DNA of 12,929 nucleotides from Limisphaerales bacterium (GTDB lineage: Bacteria; Verrucomicrobiota; Verrucomicrobiae; Limisphaerales; UBA11358). The stretch spans positions 3,349 through 16,277 of the forward strand of contig PLZL01000143.1 in the NCBI GenBank assembly GCA_003152145.1. The letters are read 5' to 3'. Under the pieces are notes generated by a model that was not told where the DNA came from, searched no databases, and saw only the letters and a program-made list of their open reading frames with translations. The position numbers and the translations under genes are program-made. Below are positions 7,831 through 12,929 of this stretch, in pieces. Every line of letters begins with the position of its first letter. The first letter of the stretch is position 1.

Positions 7831-8198
7831 AAAGAAAAACCAATCCGGCCAGGTTCCCTGCCGTGCATCCGCGTTTTCGAATCGTCTGCGAGAAGGAAAT
7901 CGCCTTCGGCCCGGGCAAGGCGGATTTGCTGGAACTCATTGCGGAAACCGGGTCAATCGGCAAAGCCGCGTCGCGCATGAAAATGTCGTATATGCGCGCG
8001 TGGTCGCTGATCCAGACGATGAACAGGTGTTTCAAGAAGCCGCTCATCCTCGCCACGCACGGCGGCGAAGGCGGCGGCGGCGCGGAATTGACGGAAACCG
8101 GCAGGCAAATACTGGCTCTTTACCGGCAACTGGAAACAAAGGCTTCCGCGGCGACGCGGGCAACTTCAAAAAAAATCCTGTCGCTGCTTGAATCGTGA
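7827..8198 (+). CDS. ModE-type winged-helix regulator, DNA-binding domain only
   Basis: A 123-aa protein matching the N-terminal domain of the molybdate-responsive regulator ModE. It has FGPGKADLLELIAETGS (27-43), a helix-turn-helix SIGKAASRMKMSYMRAWSLI (43-62), the wing with the characteristic GGEGGGGAELTETG (79-92), and a final helix (ILALYRQLE). Classical E. coli ModE is about 260 aa with a C-terminal pair of molybdate-binding TOBE/Mop domains; these are absent here, so how it would sense molybdate is unclear. ATG 7827 overlaps the maturase stop by 4 bp. A perfect palindrome resembling the ModE operator lies 38 bp past its stop codon, in front of the Moco genes, strongly suggesting it regulates them. 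Expected role: cytoplasmic DNA-binding repressor or activator of the downstream operon. Confidence 0.88.
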   Translation: MKRKTNPARFPAVHPRFRIVCEKEIAFGPGKADLLELIAETGSIGKAASRMKMSYMRAWSLIQTMNRCFKKPLILATHGGEGGGGAELTETGRQILALYRQLETKASAATRATSKKILSLLES

Positions 8199-8235
8199 CC
8201 CGGCTTCTCCGGCCCACTCCCGGCGCGAACTGATT

Positions 8236-8259
8236 CGTTATATTTGACAAAATATAACG
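8236..8259. promoter_or_regulatory. Putative ModE operator (Mo-box): perfect 10-bp inverted repeat with 4-bp spacer
   Basis: Arms CGTTATATTT (8236-8245) and AAATATAACG (8250-8259) are perfect reverse complements separated by GACA. The halves CGTTATAT and ATATAACG, and the 24-bp total span, agree with the E. coli ModE operator upstream of modA as I recall it. The site lies between the ModE-like gene and the first gene of the Moco cluster, 22 bp ahead of its start. A -35-like TTGACA (8244-8249) lies inside it, so a bound protein would block RNA polymerase. It is AT-rich with no T-tract, so it is not a terminator. Confidence 0.8.
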
Positions 8260-8272
8260 ATTTGTGTTTCAT
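8244..8272 (+). promoter_or_regulatory. Possible promoter embedded in the Mo-box
   Basis: TTGACA (8244-8249) is a perfect -35 hexamer formed by the palindrome's centre. The best -10 at 17-bp spacing is TTTCAT (8267-8272), four of six matches. Transcription would begin at about 8279, essentially at the GTG start of the next gene, implying a leaderless or very short-leader transcript. TATAAC (8253-8258), inside the right arm, is an alternative -10 but lacks a good -35. Confidence 0.4.
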
Positions 8273-8280
8273 TCGGGCGC

Positions 8281-9048
8281 GTGAGAGGACAGGGATTCAC
8301 ACTCATTGAATTGTTGGTTGTCATCGCCGTCATTGCCATTCTGGCGGCGCTGCTGTTGCCTGCCCTCGCGAAAGCCAGGGCGAAGGCGCAGCAGACCATC
8401 TGCCTCAATAACCTGCAGCAAACTGGACTCGCCTACGCCATGTATCGCGGCGATAATAATGACGTGAATTGTCCGCAGCGGCTCTGCCCCGACAGGCCGA
8501 ATGACCCCTACGGCCTGTCCGCTCCCGTGCCGAGCGGCACCAGCGCCAACAACCCGCCGCCAACCGGCCCCAACGAAATCTGGTGGGCACCCTACGACCC
8601 CACGCAAGTCCCCGACGGTGCGCCCGGCGCAGGCAACAAAAATGGATTGCTCTCGCCGTTTCTTGGCACGACCAACAACGTGACGATTTTCAAATGTCCG
8701 ATTGAGCAACAGTGGCAATGTGGCTACGCGATGAATTATACCACCGGCAGCCCAGCAGGCCAGGGTGACAGTTTCGTGACTCTGACAAGCGAACGGCTCG
8801 TCGCGTTGGATCACCGCCGCACGCCGGGTTGTTCGGATTCGCGCGTCAGCGCGCCGCCACGTCCGCCATATCTGCCATTTGTGGGCGGGTCAGCCAGCGA
8901 CACGCATTACCCGCCGCGTCATAACGGGCGCATGAACAGGCTTTTTTACGACACGCACGCGCAAATGCTTAAGCCTGCTGATTTAAGCCTCCGCAATTTC
9001 CGCGAACCCGGCTCGCTGCCGGCAATCGCCGTTTATCCGGACGATTAA
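8281..9048 (+). CDS. Prepilin-like protein, first gene behind the Mo-box
   Basis: A 255-aa protein with a minimal prepilin leader (MRGQG) cleaved before F6. [20 protein letters not shown] follows, with the conserved Glu at 10, then [13 protein letters not shown]41-x-N-N-L and a YRGDNND segment. The C-terminal part has RH214[10 protein letters not shown]224-T-H, corresponding to the prepilin-associated H-X9-DG signature but with Thr in place of Gly. GTG 8281 is the only workable start, because an in-frame stop lies at 8245; no Shine-Dalgarno is visible. The family forms inner-membrane or pilus-like subunits processed by prepilin peptidase. Its position is odd: it follows the Mo-box directly and is only 19 bp before the permease, so it appears to be the first gene of the molybdenum-cofactor operon. 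Function in that setting is unknown. It is a paralogue of the partial gene at the left edge. Confidence 0.88.
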   Translation: MRGQGFTLIELLVVIAVIAILAALLLPALAKARAKAQQTICLNNLQQTGLAYAMYRGDNNDVNCPQRLCPDRPNDPYGLSAPVPSGTSANNPPPTGPNEIWWAPYDPTQVPDGAPGAGNKNGLLSPFLGTTNNVTIFKCPIEQQWQCGYAMNYTTGSPAGQGDSFVTLTSERLVALDHRRTPGCSDSRVSAPPRPPYLPFVGGSASDTHYPPRHNGRMNRLFYDTHAQMLKPADLSLRNFREPGSLPAIAVYPDD

Positions 9049-9067
9049 ATCAAAAGCCAAATTGATC

Positions 9068-9829
9068 ATGCACGAGCTGACAACATTGAATTGGGCAATT
9101 CTGCTGGTTGCCGTTTTCGCGGTGGCATTTTTTTATTCGTCCGTCGGCCACGGTGGCGCGACCGGCTATCTCGCCGCGCTCGCATTGGTTGGAGTCGCAC
9201 CCATGTCCGCGCGCTCGGCGGTGTTGATTGCCAACGTCCTGGTCGCCGGCGTCGCCTGGCGGCGGTTCTGGCAGGCGGGACATTTCGACTGGCGCGTGTT
9301 GCTGTCGTTTGTGGTCGTCTCCGTGCCGTGTGCGTGGCTGGGCAGCCGGGTCCACATCAGCCCGGAGGTCTATAAAATTGTTCTTGGCGTGGTGCTGACG
9401 GCGGCAGGATTGATTTTACTCCTGCGTTCACGATGGCAGACCGACGACGTAGTGCTGCACAAATTTATTTTGCCGTTGGCGCTGCTCATCGGCGCGGTGC
9501 TGGGATTTCTGGCGGGCTTGACCGGCATTGGCGGCGGCGTCTTCTTGAGTCCCCTGTTGTATTTGTTCCGCTGGGTGAAACCCAAAACGACCGGCGGCAT
9601 CGCGGCGGGTTTCATCGTGCTCAACTCCCTCGCCGGACTCGCCGGCACGGGCTGGGAGAAAATCACGCGTGCCGGGCCGCTGCTCTGGCTCACGCTGCCG
9701 GCCGTCATCGGTGCCTTGTTCGGCACGCATTTCGGCGCGCGGCGCTGGAGCAGCGTCACCTTCAGCCGCGTGCTGGCGGGGGTGCTGATTTTTGTTGGCG
9801 GAAAATTGTTGATTGAAGCCGCCACTTGA
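9068..9829 (+). CDS. TauE/SafE (TSUP) family membrane permease
   Basis: A 253-aa polytopic inner-membrane protein of the DUF81/TSUP family, which transports small sulfur-containing anions such as sulfite, thiosulfate or sulfonates. There are about eight hydrophobic segments in two related halves. Each half carries the signature glycine motif: SSVGHGGATGYL (25-34) in the first, GLTGIGGGVFLSP (150-162) in the second. The start is ATG 9068; a TTG two codons upstream is less likely. The stop lies 14 bp before moaD, so it is probably co-transcribed with the Moco genes. Context suggests an anion linked to Mo or sulfur metabolism (sulfite made or used by a Mo-enzyme, sulfate from the sulfatase, or an oxyanion such as molybdate), but nothing in the sequence fixes the substrate. 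No ModABC-type transporter is in the window. Confidence 0.87.
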   Translation: MHELTTLNWAILLVAVFAVAFFYSSVGHGGATGYLAALALVGVAPMSARSAVLIANVLVAGVAWRRFWQAGHFDWRVLLSFVVVSVPCAWLGSRVHISPEVYKIVLGVVLTAAGLILLLRSRWQTDDVVLHKFILPLALLIGAVLGFLAGLTGIGGGVFLSPLLYLFRWVKPKTTGGIAAGFIVLNSLAGLAGTGWEKITRAGPLLWLTLPAVIGALFGTHFGARRWSSVTFSRVLAGVLIFVGGKLLIEAAT

Positions 9830-9843
9830 AACCCCAAACAGAC

Positions 9844-10083
9844 ATGCGCATTTTATTTTTCGCCCAACTCAAAGACGCCACCGGCTGTGACGCCGTGGAA
9901 CTCGTGCCATCATCGCCGTTGAACATTGAACAGCTATGGGGGGAATTGCTGGGAAAATTTCCCGCGTTAGCCGCGCACCGCGCCAACGTCCGCCTCGCGC
10001 GCAATTGGGAATACGCCGCGCCGGATGCTCAATTCACCAACGCCGATGAAATTGCTTTGATCCCGCCGGTGTCCGGTGGTTGA
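9844..10083 (+). CDS. moaD: MoaD, molybdopterin synthase sulfur-carrier subunit
   Basis: A 79-aa ubiquitin-like protein. Typical start MRILFFAQLKDATG, central FPALAAHRANVRLARN, then DEIALIPPVSGG. The C-terminal Gly-Gly is the residue pair that is adenylylated by MoeB and then thiocarboxylated to donate sulfur to cPMP in the MoaD-MoaE synthase. Length matches the family (about 80 aa). The frame extends 18 bp upstream to a TTG overlapping the permease stop, but ATG 9844 gives the canonical N-terminus. It lies 11 bp ahead of the moaE-moeA fusion, whose MoaE part is its catalytic partner. Confidence 0.93.
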   Translation: MRILFFAQLKDATGCDAVELVPSSPLNIEQLWGELLGKFPALAAHRANVRLARNWEYAAPDAQFTNADEIALIPPVSGG

Positions 10084-10094
10084 AAATTTATCCT

Positions 10095-11789
10095 ATGGAA
10101 ATTGAAATCCAACTCATGCACGGGCCGATCGCGGAGAAAATTTCTCCGCCGCAATGGTGGCCGTCTGCAAAGACCGCGCACGGCGCGTGGCTGGAATTTC
10201 GCGGTGTTGTGCGCGGCGAGGAAAATGGCCAAGCCATTTCCGCGCTCGAATATGAAGCCTATCCCGAAATGGCTGCGCGCGAAATCCGGCGGCTGCTTCA
10301 GGAAATTGCTGCGCGGCATTCGTGCCTCGCCGCAAAAGTCATTCATCGCGTCGGCGTCATTCCCGTCGGCGATACAGCGATTTATGTCGGCGTCGCATCT
10401 TCGCATCGCGGCGAAGCCATCGCGCTGCTGGCAGAATTCATGGACCGGCTCAAGCAAGACGTGCCGATTTGGAAGCGACGTGGGTTACCGACCGAAGTTG
10501 CGGTAGGGCGCGTCCCTCCGTGCGCGCCGGGCGAAGCTCGACTTGCCGCCAGCGGCGGGCAGAGGACTGCCCGCCCTGCCTTAAAATCTCTGGATGAAGC
10601 GCTCGCAGAAATCCAATTGCGCTGCCAGCCATTGCCCGCCGTGCGCGTGCCGCTGGCGGAGGCGTTTGGCCGCGTCCTGCGCGAGACGGTTTGTGCGCCG
10701 GAAGATTTGCCGCCCTTCGACCGCTCGACGCGCGACGGCTACGCGATTTTGCAAAATGACGAATCGGAAAATTTTCAAGTTGTGGACACGCTTCACGCCG
10801 CCGATTGGAAGCCGCGCCAGTTCAAACCCGGCGAAGCCGTGCGCGTGGCGACCGGCGCGTCGCTGCCGTGCCAAAACCTGCGCGTTGTAATGCAGGAAAA
10901 TGTCGAGCGCAGCGGCAATCAAATCCGCATCATGCGCCGCGAGCCGGCGACGAACGTCAGTTTTCGCGGCGAAGATTTGCGGGCGGGCGAGCCGCTGTTG
11001 CAGGCTGGCGCGAAATTGGACGCCGGGGCGCTGGCGCTGCTGGCGACGGCGGGAAATGCAAACCCGCTCGTCAGCCCGCGACTGCGCATTGTTCACTTCA
11101 CGACCGGCGACGAAATCGTGCCACCGGACCAGACGCCGAAGCCGGGCCAAATCCGAGATAGTAATTCGTTCTTGATTCGCGGCTTGCTGCAACAATTTCC
11201 GTGCGACGTGACGCAAAAACATCTACCGGAAGATTTTGAAAGGGCAAAAGTGGAAAGCGGAAAGCGGGAAGCGGAAATTGAAAATGCCGATGTGCTGCTC
11301 GTTTCCGGAGGGGCAAGCGTGGGCGAAAAAGATTTCACCCGCGCGCTGCTGGAAGCGCTCGGCTTCGAAATCTTTTTCAGCCAAGTCAATTTGCGTCCGG
11401 GCCGGCCCTTGATTTTCGGTGTGGACGGTTCGCGCGCGGCCTTCGGGCTGCCGGGCAATCCGCTCTCGCATTTTGTCTGTTTTCATTTGTTCGTCACGAC
11501 CGCGCTGGCGAAACTCATTGGCGGCGAGCCGCCGAAATTTTTGCGCGGCCAGCTTGCCGAAAAGCTGGATGACAAGCCGTGTCCGCGCGAAACGCTCTGG
11601 CCGGCAAAATTGGAAATCAGCCCTGATTCAACCGCGCGCTTGCAACCGCTGGCATGGGCGAATTCCGGCAATGTGGCCTGCCTCGTGTCGGCAAACGCGC
11701 TCGTTCGCGTGCCGCCGAACACCGGGCCGCTGGAACAATTCGCCGGGGTGGATTTTTTGCCGGTGGCGGCTATGCTTGGCACGGCGTAG
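10095..11789 (+). CDS. MoaE-MoeA fusion: molybdopterin synthase catalytic subunit joined to molybdopterin molybdotransferase
   Basis: A 564-aa two-domain protein. Residues ~1-131 are MoaE: FRGVVRG, ALEYEAYPEMA, VIHRVGVIPVGD, VGVASSHR and DRLKQDVPIWK with the catalytic lysines; with MoaD it converts cPMP to molybdopterin. Residues ~164-564 are MoeA, which inserts molybdate into adenylylated molybdopterin. Its motifs are PPFDRSTRDGYAI (the usual Met before Asp-Gly-Tyr is Arg), VATGASLP, TTGDEIVPPD with GQIRDSN, VSGGASVGEKDF, VNLRPGRPLIFG and GLPGNPLSHF. ATG 10095 is preferred over a TTG overlapping the moaD stop. The linker (~136-163) is encoded by a palindromic repeat (10502-10580). No in-frame ATG, GTG or TTG lies at the domain boundary, so MoeA is probably made only as part of the fusion. 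A heptad tract (11248-11282) adds ~11 residues before the SGG motif. The stop codon TAG lies in the next repeat. Confidence 0.93.
   Translation: MEIEIQLMHGPIAEKISPPQWWPSAKTAHGAWLEFRGVVRGEENGQAISALEYEAYPEMAAREIRRLLQEIAARHSCLAAKVIHRVGVIPVGDTAIYVGVASSHRGEAIALLAEFMDRLKQDVPIWKRRGLPTEVAVGRVPPCAPGEARLAASGGQRTARPALKSLDEALAEIQLRCQPLPAVRVPLAEAFGRVLRETVCAPEDLPPFDRSTRDGYAILQNDESENFQVVDTLHAADWKPRQFKPGEAVRVATGASLPCQNLRVVMQENVERSGNQIRIMRREPATNVSFRGEDLRAGEPLLQAGAKLDAGALALLATAGNANPLVSPRLRIVHFTTGDEIVPPDQTPKPGQIRDSNSFLIRGLLQQFPCDVTQKHLPEDFERAKVESGKREAEIENADVLLVSGGASVGEKDFTRALLEALGFEIFFSQVNLRPGRPLIFGVDGSRAAFGLPGNPLSHFVCFHLFVTTALAKLIGGEPPKFLRGQLAEKLDDKPCPRETLWPAKLEISPDSTARLQPLAWANSGNVACLVSANALVRVPPNTGPLEQFAGVDFLPVAAMLGTA
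10502..10580. repeat. REP-like double-hairpin repeat forming the MoaE-MoeA linker
   Basis: Outer ends GGTAGGGCG (10502-10510) and CGCCCTGCC (10572-10580) are inverted repeats with one mismatch. Inside are a left hairpin, GGCGCG (10507-10512) with CGCGCC (10523-10528) and a 10-nt loop, and a perfect right hairpin, GCGGGCAG (10555-10562) with CTGCCCGC (10567-10574) and loop AGGA. The two-hairpin layout is that of REP/BIME elements. I recall similar units in verrucomicrobial genomes. It is read through in frame exactly at the domain boundary. Confidence 0.8.
11248..11282 (+). repeat. Heptad repeat tract inside the MoeA domain
   Basis: Consecutive 7-bp units read AAGTGGA, AAGCGGA, AAGCGGG, AAGCGGA and a decayed AATTGAA. 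They encode about VESGKREAEIE in frame, just before ADVLLVSGGASVG. Unit length and the AAG-x-G core resemble the AAGTGAC heptads in the maturase gene. Confidence 0.75.
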
Positions 11790-11869
11790 GACAGTGCTTC
11801 CAGCCTGTCTCTAACTTTTTTATGAAATTGATTTTGAAATATGGAGACAGGCGCGACGCCTGTCCTACG
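11785..11869. repeat. 85-bp inverted-repeat element between moeA and moaC
   Basis: Perfect 10-bp terminal inverted repeats CGTAGGACAG (11785-11794) and CTGTCCTACG (11860-11869). Second inner pair GCCTGTCTC (11803-11811) and GAGACAGGC (11844-11852). The right end also folds on itself (GACAGGCG 11846-11853, CGCCTGTC 11857-11864, loop CGA). The core is AT-rich. The moeA stop codon TAG (11787-11789) is within the left terminal repeat, and moaC starts 8 bp after the right end. No transposase is present, so this is MITE- or REP-like. Confidence 0.88.
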
Positions 11870-11877
11870 ACAATACG

Positions 11878-12327
11878 ATGAAAAAAACATTTTCCCATCT
11901 CAACGCAGCGGGCGCGGCGCGCATGGTCAACGTCGGCCACAAGCCGGTTCAGCGCCGGCGCGCAGTTGCCAAAGGAAGATTGATTTGCGCGCCAGCGACG
12001 ATTCGCGCGCTCAAGAAAAATGCGCTGCCGAAAGGCGACGTTTTGACCGTGGCGCAAATCGCCGGCATTCAAGCCGTCAAAAGGACGGCGGAATTGATTC
12101 CGCTTTGTCATCCGCTGCCACTGAATCATGTTGAGATTCAATTCAAAGTGCGGAGCGCGGCGATTGAAATTGTTTGCACCGCCGAAACCAGCGCGCAAAC
12201 GGGCGTGGAAATGGAGGCATTGACCGGCGTGAGTGTGGCCGCGCTGGCGCTTTACGATATGTGCAAAGCCGTGGACAAAAAAATGCGGATTGAAGGCATC
12301 CGCGTGGTAAAAAAGGTGAAGGAATGA
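11878..12327 (+). CDS. moaC: MoaC, cyclic pyranopterin monophosphate synthase
   Basis: A 149-aa cytoplasmic enzyme that forms cPMP from the 3',8-cyclo-7,8-dihydro-GTP made by MoaA. Family blocks in order: ARMVNVGHKPVQRRRAVA (14-31), PKGDVLTVAQIAGIQAVKRT (51-70, with the active-site Lys52), IPLCHPLPL (74-82), TGVEMEALTGVSVAALALYD (108-127) and MCKAVDKKM (128-136, with the conserved Asp/Lys pair). Length is near the usual ~160 aa; the C-terminus ends RVVKKVKE and lacks the Gly-rich KSG tail common elsewhere. It starts 8 bp after the 85-bp repeat and overlaps mogA by 4 bp (ATGA), implying coupled translation. MoaA is not found here. Confidence 0.95.
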   Translation: MKKTFSHLNAAGAARMVNVGHKPVQRRRAVAKGRLICAPATIRALKKNALPKGDVLTVAQIAGIQAVKRTAELIPLCHPLPLNHVEIQFKVRSAAIEIVCTAETSAQTGVEMEALTGVSVAALALYDMCKAVDKKMRIEGIRVVKKVKE

Positions 12328-12815
12328 AAATCGGGCGGCTCACCATCAGCGACCGCGCGTCGGCTGGGATTTATGCCGACCGCAGCGGGCCGGAGATTGA
12401 AAACGTCCTCCGCGAGTTCCTCGGCGGCGCGGCGGTCTTTGAATCGCTCATCGTGCCGGACGAGGTGGCGGCGATTTCGGCGGCGTTGAAAAAATTTGCC
12501 GATGAACTGAAATGCGATATGGTGGTCACGACCGGAGGCACGGGAATTTCCGCGCGAGACGTGACACCGGAAGCGACGCGTGCCGTGCTGGAAAAGGAAT
12601 TGCCTGGTTTCGGCGAAATCATGCGCGCGCAATCGTTCGCCAAGGTGCGGACGGCGATTTTGTCGCGCGCGGTGGCCGGAACACGCGGCGCATGTTTGAT
12701 TTTGAATCTGCCCGGCAAACCGTCGGCGGTGCGCGAGTGCCTGGAGATTCTCGCGCCGGCCATCCGCGAGGGGCTGGCGCATTTGCGCGGTGAAAATCCG
12801 CATGAAAAAAAGTAA
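12324..12815 (+). CDS. mogA: MogA/MoaB-type molybdopterin adenylyltransferase
   Basis: A 163-aa cytoplasmic protein that adenylylates molybdopterin, producing the substrate for the MoeA domain encoded two genes upstream. Family motifs: LTISDRASAGIYADRSGP (6-23), VVTTGGTGISARDVTPEAT (67-85, substrate-binding loop), SRAVAGTRG (114-122) and LILNLPGKPSAV (125-136). Length suits MogA/MoaB; the two names are not safely separated by sequence alone, but in a cluster with MoaC, MoaD, MoaE and MoeA the adenylyltransferase role is expected. It overlaps the moaC stop by 4 bp and appears to be the last gene of the visible operon. Confidence 0.92.
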   Translation: MKIGRLTISDRASAGIYADRSGPEIENVLREFLGGAAVFESLIVPDEVAAISAALKKFADELKCDMVVTTGGTGISARDVTPEATRAVLEKELPGFGEIMRAQSFAKVRTAILSRAVAGTRGACLILNLPGKPSAVRECLEILAPAIREGLAHLRGENPHEKK

Positions 12816-12929
12816 AATGGAGGCACAAAATACATGAAATTGATTTTCATTGCGCCCGATATATTTGTTGGTGTAGTTCGTGTTTGGCAGTTAAGTTGAA
12901 AGCCAATGGACCCGTTTGGACGCAAAATT
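12816..12929. other. Region after mogA with a possible 21-codon ORF behind a strong Shine-Dalgarno
   Basis: No recognised gene. A GGAGG (12819-12823) stands 10 nt before ATG 12834, opening a 21-codon frame (MKLIFIAPDIFVGVVRVWQL, then Ser and TGA 12897-12899). This is the clearest Shine-Dalgarno I noticed in the window, but the peptide is short, mostly hydrophobic and without known family. No terminator hairpin with T-tract is apparent. Confidence 0.25.

Noticed and set aside
8236..8259. The palindrome as a rho-independent terminator of the ModE-like gene
   Set aside because: The stem is AT-rich and no T-tract follows; symmetry, spacing and position fit an operator instead.
11822..11880. Small ORF starting at ATG 11822 between moeA and moaC
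   Set aside because: Its 19 codons lie almost wholly inside the 85-bp repeat element; the translation (...GDRRDACPT...) is the artefact peptide such repeats produce.
12834..12847. 14-bp match ATGAAATTGATTTT shared with the repeat core at 11822-11835
   Set aside because: The identity does not extend in either direction and the inverted ends are missing; probably chance in AT-rich DNA.

Overview
The window looks like a chromosomal segment of a Verrucomicrobiota bacterium, probably of the Pedosphaera/Limisphaerales type. This is inferred from gene style, not from a marker gene. The signs are two stand-alone prepilin-like proteins with the lineage's typical N-terminus ([11 protein letters not shown], then [14 protein letters not shown]), a Tat-exported sulfatase beside its maturase, GC-rich DNA with very few Shine-Dalgarno sites, and short palindromic or heptad repeats of a kind I recall from such genomes.

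Left block, minus strand (1-6392). Reading with transcription there is a Tat-exported Cys-type sulfatase (6392-4887), a very large periplasmic-propeller sensor histidine kinase (4730-1551), its likely partner NarL/FixJ response regulator (1461-802), and a prepilin-like gene cut by the window edge (590 to beyond 1) with its own likely promoter. This resembles a sensing-and-degradation locus for a sulfated polysaccharide, with a two-component system like the Bacteroides HTCS but split into two proteins.

Right block, plus strand (6481-12815). A divergent 88-bp gap leads to an anaerobic sulfatase-maturating radical SAM enzyme (6481-7830), which would convert the sulfatase's active-site Cys to formylglycine. 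It overlaps by 4 bp a one-domain ModE-type regulator (7827-8198). Next comes a perfect inverted repeat (10-bp arms, 4-bp spacer) that closely resembles a ModE operator (Mo-box). Behind it lies a tightly packed cluster: prepilin-like protein, TauE/SafE-type permease, moaD, a moaE-moeA fusion, moaC and mogA. Together these cover several molybdenum-cofactor steps: cPMP formation (MoaC), sulfur carrier and synthase subunits (MoaD, MoaE), adenylylation (MogA) and molybdate insertion (MoeA). MoaA is not in the window.

The most striking features are the Mo-box-like operator directly in front of a prepilin gene, and the repeated, apparently tolerated invasion of this block by small repeats. An inverted pair of heptad arrays lies in frame inside the maturase. 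A double-hairpin repeat forms the linker of the MoaE-MoeA fusion. A heptad tract lies in frame inside the MoeA domain. An 85-bp inverted-repeat element ends moeA (supplying its stop codon) just before moaC. No rRNA, tRNA, CRISPR array, transposase or integrase was seen. No gene-free stretch exceeds about 210 bp.
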